The position numbers and the translations under genes were made by a program. A stretch of 64,000 nt of DNA, from positions 1,116,001 to 1,180,000 of the forward strand of contig NZ_JAPEMV010000001.1 of NCBI RefSeq assembly GCF_026342355.1, given 5' to 3'. Source of the stretch: Streptomyces sp. NBC_00249. Its GTDB lineage: Bacteria > Actinomycetota > Actinomycetes > Streptomycetales > Streptomycetaceae. Positions 45,971-55,011 of this stretch are shown in pieces (the first letter of the stretch is position 1; each line of letters starts with the position of its first letter). The notes under the pieces are model-generated. The model searched no databases. It worked only from the letters and a program-made list of their open reading frames with translations, and was not told the DNA's origin.

Positions 45971-46966
45971 TCATGTGCTGCGGATGTGCCCTCGTGCGCC
46001 CGGGTTCTGGGCGGGCCGGGACGCCAAACGTTCTGCCCAGGGTGGGTCTGCGCCGGGGACGGAGCAGGTGAGGGCGGCGACGCGGGCGGCGAAGGAGCAG
46101 GCGTCGGTGGTGCCTTCGAGGGTCAGGGCGTCGAGTCGGCCGCCAAGGTGTCCGAGTGCGGTGAGGCGGTGCAGCAGGCCGGCAGTGAAGGCGTCTCCGG
46201 CGCCGACGGTGTCGATGACGTCGACGGTCGGGGCCGGGACGGTGACGCGTGCGCCGTCGAGGGAGGCGAGGGCGCCGCGTCCGCCGAGGGTGATGACGAC
46301 GAGGCGCGCGCCGGCCGCGTGCCAGGTATCGCAGGCCTGTTCGGGGCTGGCCCCGGGGAGGAGCAAGCTGAGGTCGTCTTCGCTGAGGCGGAGGATGTCG
46401 GCCACGGCGCACCAGTGGTGGAGCCGCTGGTGGTAGGCGGCGGGCGGTACTAGGAGTGGGCGGACGTTGGGGTCGATGGACACGGTGGCGTGCTCGCGCG
46501 CCTTGGCGAGGTAGTCCTCGATGTGGCTGCCTCCGGGGCGGCGTATCAGCGCCAGGGAGCCGGTGTGCACGGCGACGGTTTCGCCCGGCACGGTGTCGGA
46601 CAGTTCGTCGGCGGTCCACTGCCAGTCGGCGGCGCCGTCGGCGAAGAAGGAGTAGGTGGCCTGGCGGGTCTCGTCGAGGTCGGCGATGGCCAGGGTGCTG
46701 GGCTCGGGGGCGGCCACGCTGCCGCTCAGGTCGACGCCGGAGGCGCTGAGGCGGTTGCGGAAGAGGGTGCCGAAGACGTCGTTGGAGATCCGGGCGAGGA
46801 AGCGAGTGGGGGTGCCGAGTCGGGCGAGGGCAACGGCGGTGTTGGCGGGGCCGCCACCGGGCAGGACGCGCAGGGCGAGATCGGCGGGGCTGGACAGGGC
46901 GGGGTCGGTGAAGGCGTCGGCGACGCACTCGCCGAGGACGGTGACGCTGCTGGTGGGGATGTTCAT
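45971..46966 (-). CDS. PfkB-family sugar kinase (probable fructokinase)
   Basis: 331 aa from ATG 46966. A ribokinase/PfkB fold: the N-terminal GGGPANTAVALARLG and the C-terminal DTVGAGDAFTAGLL with the catalytic Asp. It phosphorylates a sugar with ATP. It is last in the LacI-controlled operon after an ABC importer, opposite a GH32-like hydrolase, so fructose released from imported oligosaccharides is the likely substrate. Confidence 0.88.
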   Translation of the reverse strand: MNIPTSSVTVLGECVADAFTDPALSSPADLALRVLPGGGPANTAVALARLGTPTRFLARISNDVFGTLFRNRLSASGVDLSGSVAAPEPSTLAIADLDETRQATYSFFADGAADWQWTADELSDTVPGETVAVHTGSLALIRRPGGSHIEDYLAKAREHATVSIDPNVRPLLVPPAAYHQRLHHWCAVADILRLSEDDLSLLLPGASPEQACDTWHAAGARLVVITLGGRGALASLDGARVTVPAPTVDVIDTVGAGDAFTAGLLHRLTALGHLGGRLDALTLEGTTDACSFAARVAALTCSVPGADPPWAERLASRPAQNPGARGHIRST

Positions 46967-47049
46967 GGGCTGTCTCTCTGTAAAAGCGCAGTGCGGGGGG
47001 CTCGGTCGTAGCGTTCGTCCTTGACCTTGCGGATGGACACGCGCCGGAC

Positions 47050-47892
47050 TCAGCCCTTGACCGCAGAGCTGGCCACGCCTTGGACGAACCACCGCTGGAA
47101 GAACGCGAAGACGATCAGCACCGGTAGGACCAGCAGGACGCCGAAGGCGAGGATCTGGCCCCAGTCCGGGGGCTGCTGGCCCTGGAAGACGCTCATCTCC
47201 AGCGGCAGCGGGCGGACCGACGGGTCGGAGACCATCAGCACCGGCCACAGGAACGAGCCCCACTGGATAAGGAAGGTCAGGATCGCCACTGAGGCGAAGG
47301 CCGGCTTGCTCATCGGGACGATGATCGCGAAGAAGGTGCGCCAGGGGCCCGCGCCGTCGATCCGGGCAGCTTCCTCGATGCTCGGTGGGATCGAGCGGAA
47401 GAACGTGTGGAACTGATAGACCGAGAAGGCGTTGGCGATGAACGGGAGCGCCAGGATGTAGAGGGTGTTGCGCTGGTCGTTGAACATGTAGAAGAGCGGG
47501 ACGGCCACCGACTCGAACGGGACCAACATCAGCAGCAGAATGAGCGTGAAGACGGCTTCGCGTCCGCGCCACTTCAGCCGTGACAGCCCGTACGCGGCCA
47601 TCGAGTTGACGAACAGGCCGCCCGTCACGACCACGAACGCCAGCAGCAGCGAGATGCCCATGAAGCGCCAGAAATAGCCGGTGCTGTCGGAGTTGAGGCT
47701 GCTCAGGACGGCGGAGTAGTTGTCGAAGGACAGGTCGGTCGGGAGGAAGCCGGAGAGACCGTTCAGGATCTCGTCGGACGGCTTGAGGCTGCCCAGGAAC
47801 AGGTAGATCACCGGTAGCACGAAGACGGAGGCCAGCACGCTGAGTACGGCGTAGTCCATGAAGCGGCGCAGGGGCGTAGGGGTCGTGCCCAT
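47050..47892 (-). CDS. ABC sugar transporter permease (MalG type)
   Basis: 280 aa from ATG 47892, 3 bp after the partner permease. Six TM helices. The EAA loop (SIPPSIEEAARIDGAGPWRTFFAIIVPMSKPA) contacts the ATPase, which is not encoded here and is probably a shared MsiK-type protein as in other Streptomyces sugar systems. It forms a heterodimer with the next gene. Confidence 0.92.
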   Translation of the reverse strand: MGTTPTPLRRFMDYAVLSVLASVFVLPVIYLFLGSLKPSDEILNGLSGFLPTDLSFDNYSAVLSSLNSDSTGYFWRFMGISLLLAFVVVTGGLFVNSMAAYGLSRLKWRGREAVFTLILLLMLVPFESVAVPLFYMFNDQRNTLYILALPFIANAFSVYQFHTFFRSIPPSIEEAARIDGAGPWRTFFAIIVPMSKPAFASVAILTFLIQWGSFLWPVLMVSDPSVRPLPLEMSVFQGQQPPDWGQILAFGVLLVLPVLIVFAFFQRWFVQGVASSAVKG

Positions 47893-47895
47893 GAG

Positions 47896-48903
47896 TCAGT
47901 CCTCGTTTCCGGGCCGGACGACGCGGCGCTGGATGAGGGTCAGGACGACGACGATCAGGAAGAAGACGACGGTGATCGCGGACGCCTGGCCGATGTTGTT
48001 CTGGTCGAAGGCGGTGGTGACGGCCTGGTACATCACGGTGCGGGTGGCGTCCTCATCCAGACCGCCCCCGCGGACGAGGACGTACACCTGGTCGAAGACC
48101 CGGAAGGAGAGCACCGAGGTGAGCATCGCAACGAAGACGAGGGTGGAGTGGATGCCGGGCAGGGTGACGTGGCGGAACTGCTGCCAACGACTGGCGCGGT
48201 CGAGTTCGGCGGCCTCGTAGAGCTCACCCGGGATCTGCTGGAGGCCGGCGAGCAGGATGACCATCTGGAAGCCGACGCCCTGCCAGATGGACAGCACGAC
48301 GATCGAGGCCATGGCGGTGGCGGAGTCGCCGAGCCAGTCGAAGGCGCCCCAGTTGCCGAAACTCACCGCGTCCAGCGCGGAGTTGAGCATGCCCTGGTCA
48401 CTGCGGGCCAGTATGAGTCGCCAGATCACGGCGACCAGCGCCATGGGGAAGACGACCGGCATGAAGAAGAGCGACCGGAACAATCCGATGGCCTTGAGCT
48501 TGCGGTTGAGCAGGATCGCCAGGGCCAGCGCCAGGGCCGTCTGCACGGGTACGACGAACACGGCGAAGGTCAGGTTGTTGAGCAGGGCCCGCAGGAACGG
48601 GCCGGACAGGTCGGGGTCGGTGAACAGCCTCCGGTATTGCTCCAAGCCGAAGAAGCTGGGCTCCAGCGGGGAGCCGAGGCGGACGTTGTAGAAGGAGAGC
48701 ACCACGGCGTAGCCGAACGGCACACCGACGAAGACGATCAGTCCGACGACGGCCGGGGCGGACATGAGTAGTCCGTGCAGCCAGTCACGGTTCTTGCGGC
48801 CCGGCCGCGCTGATCGCGTCGATCGCGCGGATGTCACGGATGTCACGGATGAGGCCTGCTCCGGGCCGGGCGGCGCGGCGTGCGCGGGTTCCACGGATGT
48901 CAC
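47896..48903 (-). CDS. ABC sugar transporter permease (MalF type)
   Basis: 335 aa from GTG 48903. A Ser/Thr/Arg-rich cytoplasmic N-terminus of about 40 residues is followed by six TM helices and an EAA loop (IPGELYEAAELDRASRWQQFRHVTLPGI). It is the CUT1-family partner of the downstream permease. Short ATGTCACGG repeats occur in its 5' coding region (about 48830-48905). Confidence 0.92.
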   Translation of the reverse strand: MTSVEPAHAAPPGPEQASSVTSVTSARSTRSARPGRKNRDWLHGLLMSAPAVVGLIVFVGVPFGYAVVLSFYNVRLGSPLEPSFFGLEQYRRLFTDPDLSGPFLRALLNNLTFAVFVVPVQTALALALAILLNRKLKAIGLFRSLFFMPVVFPMALVAVIWRLILARSDQGMLNSALDAVSFGNWGAFDWLGDSATAMASIVVLSIWQGVGFQMVILLAGLQQIPGELYEAAELDRASRWQQFRHVTLPGIHSTLVFVAMLTSVLSFRVFDQVYVLVRGGGLDEDATRTVMYQAVTTAFDQNNIGQASAITVVFFLIVVVLTLIQRRVVRPGNED

Positions 48904-48966
48904 GGGGAGGGTCCTGTTCCTGGCGGGGTGGGCGCGGCAGCCGCGGCCGCCCGGGCCGATGGAGTC

Positions 48967-50310
48967 CTACGGGATCTTGTAGCCGGCGTTGTCGGAGAAG
49001 TCCTGGTCGATGGCGCGGGCGGCCTTTTGCAGAGCGCTCTCGGGGTCGGCGCCACCGTAGATGGAGTTCAGGGCCTCGCTGAACTTCGAGGTGACCAGGG
49101 GGTAGCCGGCGGTCACCGGGCGGGTGACGGCGACGCAGGACTTGGTGATGTCCTTGTCGCCGCAGGGCTTGGCGAGCTGGTCGGCGTAGAGCTGGAGCGG
49201 GCCGCCCTGCTTGTAGAGCTCGCTCTTGTCGAGCGCGGTCTTGGTGGCGGGCACCGCCCCGTTGGCCGTCGTCATGGCGGTGATGTTGGCGTCGTTCAGG
49301 AGGGTGTCCAGGAACGTGCCGGCGGCCTTGGCGTTCTTGCTGTCGGCGCCGATGCCCCAGGCCCAGGAGCCCTGGCCGGTCTTGGGGCCGTTGCCGAAGT
49401 CGGGCAGCGGCAGTACGACGAGGTCGTCGCCGAGGGCCTCGCTGTAGGCGGGGTACATCCAGTGGCCGGCCCAGCTCAGGGCGACGCGGCCCTTGGCGAA
49501 GGCGTTGCCGTCGGTGTTGGGGTCGACATACGTCTTCCAGGACTGGAAGGTCTTCATGGCCGAGATCACGGCCGGGGTGTCGAGGGCGCCTTCCGCCTTG
49601 CCGTCCTTGAGGAGGGAACCTCCCGCGGACCAGACGACCGGGGCGAAACCGTAGGTGCCCCACTCGTTGGCGTAGCCGCCGGTCTCCTGGAGGTCGAGGG
49701 TCTTGCCGTCGGTGTCCATGGCCTTCAGCGCCCCCAGCGCGGCGGTGAACTCCGTCGCCGTCCAGTCATTGGACAGGCTGGTCGGGTACTTCACCCCGGC
49801 CGCGTCGAGCAGCTTCTTGTTGCCGTAGATCCCCAGGCCGGAGTCGAACATGCCCAGGCCGTAGTGCTTGCCGCCGACCTCGCCCTGCGCCTTGCTCGCG
49901 TCGGTGGCGTTGTCCATGGTCTTGGTGGAGACGTGCGTGTCGATGGGGGCGAGCTTCTTGTTGTAGACGAAGTTCGCCATGGTCGGGCCGTCGAACTCCA
50001 TCACGTCCGGCAGCTTGGAGGCGTCGGTGGCCGTGATGGTCTTGGTGTAGTCGGCCTCGGGGATCAGCTTCAAGTCGACCTTGATGTCGCCCTGCGAGGA
50101 GTTGAAGGACTTCACCGCGTTCTGCAGCGCACTGGCCTCGTTCTTCTGGCCCTGGTGGGCCCAGACGCTGATGGTGCCCTTGCCGCTTCCGGCCTCGGCG
50201 GAGGCATCGGTGCCGCCGCCCGAGCCGCAGGCGGCCAGCGCCACCACGGGGAGAGCGAGGGCCAGGCCCGTACGGACGGTACGGCGGTACTTTCTGTTGG
50301 TCGAGCTCAT
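48967..50310 (-). CDS. Sugar-binding lipoprotein of a CUT1 ABC importer
   Basis: 447 aa. The lipoprotein signal ends in VVALAACGSG. The mature part is a family 1 extracellular solute-binding protein: an early ISVWAHQGQ strand, PDVMEFDGP, and late GYPLVTSKFSEALNSIYGG. It captures an oligosaccharide outside the membrane for the two permeases that follow. It is the first structural gene after lacI. Confidence 0.92.
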   Translation of the reverse strand: MSSTNRKYRRTVRTGLALALPVVALAACGSGGGTDASAEAGSGKGTISVWAHQGQKNEASALQNAVKSFNSSQGDIKVDLKLIPEADYTKTITATDASKLPDVMEFDGPTMANFVYNKKLAPIDTHVSTKTMDNATDASKAQGEVGGKHYGLGMFDSGLGIYGNKKLLDAAGVKYPTSLSNDWTATEFTAALGALKAMDTDGKTLDLQETGGYANEWGTYGFAPVVWSAGGSLLKDGKAEGALDTPAVISAMKTFQSWKTYVDPNTDGNAFAKGRVALSWAGHWMYPAYSEALGDDLVVLPLPDFGNGPKTGQGSWAWGIGADSKNAKAAGTFLDTLLNDANITAMTTANGAVPATKTALDKSELYKQGGPLQLYADQLAKPCGDKDITKSCVAVTRPVTAGYPLVTSKFSEALNSIYGGADPESALQKAARAIDQDFSDNAGYKIP

Positions 50311-50390
50311 GGTTTGTGCCTCCGTGCTGTGGCGCGGGTTCGAAGTGCGGGGGGAGCTTTCCGGGGCGTGGGGGTGCGGCGCTCGGGGGG

Positions 50391-51410
50391 TTACCTCGGG
50401 CCGCGCAGGCGCGGCGGGGCGGTGGTCTCGCGCAGGACGAGACGGATGGGCATCTGCACCAGCCCCGGCGCCTCGGCGTCGGGTTCGTCCAGTTGCCGCA
50501 GCAGCAGCCGGGCGGCCTCGGCGCCCTGGTCGGCAACCGGCTGGGCGACGGTGGTCAGTCCGACCACGTCGGCGAGTTCGTGGTCGTCGAAGCCGACGAC
50601 GGACACGTCGTCCGGCACCTTCAGCCGGTGGCGGCGCAGGGCGCGCAGTGCGCCCATCGCCATCTCATCCGACTGCGCGAACACGGCAGTCGGCGGGCGG
50701 GAGACAGCCAGCAGCTCGGTCATGGCCCGCTCACCGCCCTCGACGGTGTAGTCGCCGTCCGCTTCCAGGGCCGCATCGTGCTCTATCCCCGCATCGGTCA
50801 GGACGTCCAGGTAGGCGCTGCGCCTTTCGACGGGGGTGGTCCAGTGCAGCGGCCCACTGGACCCGCTGATCATCCCGATCCGTCGGTGACCGAGGTTCAC
50901 CAGGTGGCGTACGGCGCTCTCCGTTCCGGCCCGGTCGTCGATGCCGACGACGGTGAAGCCGAGCCGGGCTCCGCCGACCGTGGTGGCCAGCGGCACCCCG
51001 AGTGAACGCAGTGCAGCCGACTCCTCCTCGTCAGGGATGAGGAGCGAGAGCACGGCGTCCACCCGCTTGCGGACCGGCAGCTTGGTGAAGAAACGCTTGC
51101 GTGTCTCCGGCGATCCCAGGTTGTACAGCAGCACGTCGTACCCGGCGGCGCTGAAGACCTGCTCGGCGGCGTCCAGCACGGTGCCGAAGAACCAGCGGCC
51201 CACGTACGGGACCACGACCCCGATGGTGAAGGTGCGCCCGCTGGCCAGGCTCGACGCGGAACGCGAGGCGGTGTAGCCGAGCTGGGCGGCGAGGGCCGCG
51301 ATCTGCGTCCGCACCTCCTCGGACACGCCCGGCCGTCCGCGCAGCGCGCGGGACACGGTGGACGTCGAGACTCCGGCGGCGCGGGCGACATCGGTGATGC
51401 TGGCCGTCAC
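50391..51410 (-). CDS. LacI-family regulator
   Basis: 339 aa from GTG 51410. The N-terminal HTH is ITDVARAAGVSTSTVSRALRGRPGVSEEVR, including the hinge helix. The effector domain has IGVVVPYVGRWFFG and VFAQSDEMAMGALRAL. It probably represses both its own operon and the divergent hydrolase through operators in 51411-51590. Confidence 0.93.
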   Translation of the reverse strand: MTASITDVARAAGVSTSTVSRALRGRPGVSEEVRTQIAALAAQLGYTASRSASSLASGRTFTIGVVVPYVGRWFFGTVLDAAEQVFSAAGYDVLLYNLGSPETRKRFFTKLPVRKRVDAVLSLLIPDEEESAALRSLGVPLATTVGGARLGFTVVGIDDRAGTESAVRHLVNLGHRRIGMISGSSGPLHWTTPVERRSAYLDVLTDAGIEHDAALEADGDYTVEGGERAMTELLAVSRPPTAVFAQSDEMAMGALRALRRHRLKVPDDVSVVGFDDHELADVVGLTTVAQPVADQGAEAARLLLRQLDEPDAEAPGLVQMPIRLVLRETTAPPRLRGPR

Positions 51411-51486
51411 GGCGCATTCCCTCCCGTTGGTTTCACGTCGATGTGATCTGCAGGTGACGTGACCGTAAACCCGCCCTCGTTGTTGC

Positions 51487-51500
51487 GCAAGCGTTTGCGT
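51487..51500. promoter_or_regulatory. LacI-type operator 1
   Basis: CGCAAGCGTTTGCG, with CGCAA/TTGCG arms around a central CG. This is the classic LacI-family half-site arrangement, in the divergent promoter region. Confidence 0.75.
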
Positions 51501-51550
51501 TCGGATTTACTTGGGCTGATCCTTGAGAGACCTTTTTGTTATCAAGCATC

Positions 51551-51570
51551 AGCGCATACGTTTGGGCGCT
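51551..51570. promoter_or_regulatory. Possible second LacI operator
   Basis: AGCGC and GCGCT arms flank CATACGTTTGG, sharing the CGTTTG core of operator 1. It lies 20-40 nt upstream of the GH32-like start. Confidence 0.45.
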
Positions 51571-51590
51571 GTGAGCCGACAGGAATGTGC

Positions 51591-52937
51591 ATGCGATACG
51601 CCCCGCCCGGCCTCTGCGTGAACGACTTCGCCCTCCTGCGGGACGAGGACGGCACATACGCGGTGCTGCACCTGCAGGGGCCCTGGACAACGGAGTTCGA
51701 TCATCTGCGGATGGAGACCTCCTACGGCCGGGCAACCTCCACCGACCTGGTCCACTGGCAGCCCCAGGGCACCGCCTTCGGCAACGGCCTGCCCGGCCGC
51801 TTCGACCAGCAGGCCGTGTGGACCATGCACCCCATCCGGCACGGCGACGCAATGACGATGTTCTACACCGGCGTCTTCGGTCTCACACCGGGCGGCTGGC
51901 CGGTCCAGTCGGTCGGACTGGCGTACTCGGACCGCACGGACGGCACCGGTTGGCGCCGCCATGGCACCAGGCCGGTCGTCGAGGCGGACCCGCGCTGGTA
52001 CCGCACCAGCGAGAAGATGGCCTGGCGTGACCCGTTCGTCGTACGCGATGACGCGTCGGACGGCTGGGTCATGGTCGTCTGCGCCAGCGACGCCTCCCTC
52101 CCGGTGGAGGTCAGCGGCTGTGTCGCCCTGGCCACCTCGGCGGACCTGGAGCACTGGACCGTCCATCCGCCGCTCATCTCCCCCGGTGACGTCGATGAAC
52201 TGGAGTGCCCGGTCCTGGAACGCCTCGACGACGGAAGCTGGCTGCTGCTCGGCTCCATCGGCGCGACCCGCGGCTTCGAGTCGTGGACCGCCCCCAGCCT
52301 GCGCGGGCCCTGGACCCGCCGCGGTCCCCTCGGCCCGGCCGGCGCCTACGCCCCGCGCGTCATCGTCGCGCCCGATGGCTCCCGCGTCGTGCTGCACACT
52401 ACGCCTCGCCGGGTCGGCCTCACTGACTCCGGCGAGACCTGCCGCGGGATGCTCGCCCAGCCCAAGTCCCTTGTCATGTTGGACGGTTCGACGCCCCGCC
52501 TGGAATGGTGGCCCGGCCTGGACGTCTGGCTCGGCGAGGAAACGGAGCACCCCGCCCCGCACGCAGTCGGCGACATCGGCCTCACCGGGCCCGTCGACGT
52601 TATTCTCCGCACCGATTCCCCGGACGGCAGCCCCGCCCTCGTTGTCGGCTGCGACGGCAAGAACCTCTGGGTCACCGGCCCCGAGGGGACCCGGCTCGGC
52701 GAGACCGTCCTGACCGAACCCGCCGCCACGCTGCGCATCCTCACCATTGGCGAGTACGTCGAGGTCTACGCCGACGGCCTCTTCGTCCTGACCACCCTGT
52801 GCTACTCCGGGCACCCCGCCCCGTGGACGGCCGCCACCGAAGGCCGCGAACGCACCATCCCTGTCCGCCCGATCCGGCTGCCCGACCCGCACCGCGACGA
52901 CGCCTCGGCCATCTGGCCAGGCTCCACAACACCCTGA
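51591..52937 (+). CDS. GH32-like glycoside hydrolase (fructan/sucrose-type), intracellular
   Basis: 448 aa. ATG 51591 has ACAGGA 6 nt upstream; the frame is open further but unconserved. The five-bladed propeller family marks are present: CVNDFALL (position of the nucleophile Asp), WRDPFVV (RDP motif) and DELECPVLE (EC motif, acid/base Glu). A C-terminal beta-sandwich follows. There is no signal peptide, so it would act on imported sugars. Divergent from LacI and next to the importer, it probably cleaves a fructose-containing oligosaccharide. GH43/68 relatives are alternatives. Confidence 0.83.
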   Translation: MRYAPPGLCVNDFALLRDEDGTYAVLHLQGPWTTEFDHLRMETSYGRATSTDLVHWQPQGTAFGNGLPGRFDQQAVWTMHPIRHGDAMTMFYTGVFGLTPGGWPVQSVGLAYSDRTDGTGWRRHGTRPVVEADPRWYRTSEKMAWRDPFVVRDDASDGWVMVVCASDASLPVEVSGCVALATSADLEHWTVHPPLISPGDVDELECPVLERLDDGSWLLLGSIGATRGFESWTAPSLRGPWTRRGPLGPAGAYAPRVIVAPDGSRVVLHTTPRRVGLTDSGETCRGMLAQPKSLVMLDGSTPRLEWWPGLDVWLGEETEHPAPHAVGDIGLTGPVDVILRTDSPDGSPALVVGCDGKNLWVTGPEGTRLGETVLTEPAATLRILTIGEYVEVYADGLFVLTTLCYSGHPAPWTAATEGRERTIPVRPIRLPDPHRDDASAIWPGSTTP

Positions 52938-53181
52938 CGGGCGACAGCCCACGCCCGTCTGATCGTCACCCGGCACGACCCCGGAAAGGCTCAATCGGGT
53001 GTGCGAGGACATCGACCGCCCGCCAGGAACCGGCACAACTCCTCGTCTCCACGGCACTGCCGCTGGCCTCGATCGCCAGGCGCTGCGGGTTCAGCTCCGC
53101 CTAGTGCTGTGACCGGAAAGGTTCACCGTGTCGCGGCGCCCGGCACGGCACCTCGCGGCGTTGTCAGGACGACACTGAGCG

Positions 53182-53527
53182 CCGCATAAAAGCCGGCCTA
53201 CCCGAAGAGGTCGGGCACCGGGAGAAATGGCGCCTGGCCCTGGACCTCATTGACGAGGCGGTCGCCTGGGGCCTGGAGCCGATGGTGATCGTCGCCGACG
53301 CCGGCTACGGCCAGATCACCGCGTTCCGCCACGGCCTGGCGGAACGCGGGCTGGACTACGTCGTCGCCGTCCGCTCGGACGAGTCCGCGCACCCGCAGGC
53401 GGCTGCGCCCAGCGCATCGCCGTGGAGCGGGAACGGCCACCATCCCGCCACTTCCACCCCACCCTCCGCACCACGGCTGGCCACGGCCGGAGTGAGGAGC
53501 AGCGCCGGAGCCGCACGCGGCCGGTAA
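53182..53527 (+). pseudogene. IS701-like DDE transposase fragment
   Basis: A coding fragment reads KAGLPEEVGHREKWRLALDLIDEAV and VIVADAGYGQITAFRHGLAERGLDYVVAVRSD, the central DDE region of IS701-type transposases including the VVADAGYG Asp. It lacks both ends and loses homology after about 53400. 52938-53181 shows no gene I can support. Confidence 0.75.
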
Positions 53528-53545
53528 GCTGGCAGCGGACCCGTG

Positions 53546-54955
53546 TCAGGCCATGGCCGCGCCGGTTCCCGCGATCACCTCGGGCCGCAGCAGGGCGGCG
53601 AGTCTCTCGGCCGGCAGCAGGCCCCTCTCCAGGACCAGCTCGGCCACACCCCGGCCACTGGCGAGGGCTTCCTTGGCGATGTCGGTGGCGGCCGTGTACC
53701 CGATGTGCGGGTTCAGGGCGGTCACCAGGCCGATGGAGTTCTCAACGGTGGCCCGCAGCACCTCGGTGTTGGCGGTGATGCCGGCCACGCAGCGCTCGGC
53801 GAGGGTGAGGCAGGCCGCGCGCAGGTGGGTGACGGACTTCGACAGCGAGTGCAGGATGACCGGCTCGAAGGCGTTGAGCTGGAGCTGTCCGGCTTCGGCG
53901 GCCATGGTGATGGTGATGTCGTTGCCGATCACCTCGAAGGCGACCTGGTTGACGACCTCGGGGATCACCGGGTTGACCTTGCCGGGCATGATGCTCGAAC
54001 CCGCCTGCACCGGCGGCAGGTTGATCTCGCCGAAGCCCGCGCGCGGCCCGGAGGACAGCAGGCGCAGGTCGTTGCAGGTCTTGGACAGTTTGACGGCGAT
54101 GCGCTTGAGTACACCGGACATCTGGACGAACGCGCCGCAGTCCTGGGTGGCTTCGACCAGGTTGGCCGCGGTGACCAGGGGCAGCCCGGTGATGTCGGCA
54201 AGGTGGCGGCGGGCCGATTCGGCGTATCCGGCGGGGGCGTTGAGACCCGTGCCGATCGCGGTCGCGCCGAGGTTGATCTCCAGGATCAGCTCGACGGCCT
54301 CAGCGAGCCGGCTGCGGTCCTCGTCGAGCATGACGGCGAAGGCGGAGAACTCCTGCCCGAGCGTCATCGGCACGGCGTCCTGCAACTGGGTGCGGCCCAT
54401 CTTCAGAACGTCGCGGAACTCGACGGCCTTGCGGGCGAACGTGTCCTGGAGGACGGCCATGGCTTCGAGCAGGCCGCGCACCGCGGAGACGGTCGCGATC
54501 CGCACGGCGGTCGGGTAGACGTCGTTGGTGGACTGGCCGAGGTTGACGTCCTCGTTGGGGTGCAGGTGCCGGTACTCGCCCCTGGCATGGCCCAGCAGCT
54601 CCAGCGCCCGGTTGGCGATGACCTCGTTGGCGTTCATGTTGGTCGAGGTGCCGGCTCCGCCCTGGATGACATCGACGACGAACTGGTCGTGCAGCTTCCC
54701 GCCGCGGATCTCCTGGCAGGCGGCGACGATCGCGGCGGCCTTCGCGGGCTCCAGCAGGCCGAGTTCCTCGTTGGCGAGGGCTGCGGCCTCCTTGACGGCG
54801 GCGAGGGCGTCGATCAGGTGCGGGTAGGCGGAGATGGGCGTCCCGGTGATGGGGAAGTTCTCGGTGGCGCGCAGGGTGTGGACGCCCCAGTAGGCGTCGG
54901 CGGGGACGTCGCGGTCTCCGAGCAGGTCGTGTTCGCTGCGGGTGGCGGCGGTCAT
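53546..54955 (-). CDS. aspA: Aspartate ammonia-lyase
   Basis: 469 aa from ATG 54955. A fumarase/aspartase-superfamily protein with the early EHDLLGDRDVPADAYWGVHTLRA of aspartases, GGAGTSTNMNANEVIANRA, and the catalytic loop GSSIMPGKVNP. It converts L-aspartate to fumarate and ammonium. It is last in the operon, right after asparaginase, giving asparagine to aspartate to fumarate. Class II fumarase is the alternative, but the N-terminus and context favour aspartase. Confidence 0.92.
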   Translation of the reverse strand: MTAATRSEHDLLGDRDVPADAYWGVHTLRATENFPITGTPISAYPHLIDALAAVKEAAALANEELGLLEPAKAAAIVAACQEIRGGKLHDQFVVDVIQGGAGTSTNMNANEVIANRALELLGHARGEYRHLHPNEDVNLGQSTNDVYPTAVRIATVSAVRGLLEAMAVLQDTFARKAVEFRDVLKMGRTQLQDAVPMTLGQEFSAFAVMLDEDRSRLAEAVELILEINLGATAIGTGLNAPAGYAESARRHLADITGLPLVTAANLVEATQDCGAFVQMSGVLKRIAVKLSKTCNDLRLLSSGPRAGFGEINLPPVQAGSSIMPGKVNPVIPEVVNQVAFEVIGNDITITMAAEAGQLQLNAFEPVILHSLSKSVTHLRAACLTLAERCVAGITANTEVLRATVENSIGLVTALNPHIGYTAATDIAKEALASGRGVAELVLERGLLPAERLAALLRPEVIAGTGAAMA

Positions 54956-55011
54956 GGGTGTGCGGCCCTCTTCCTGAGGTGGGTGGGTCAAGGTGGTGAA
55001 AGGGGATGGAG

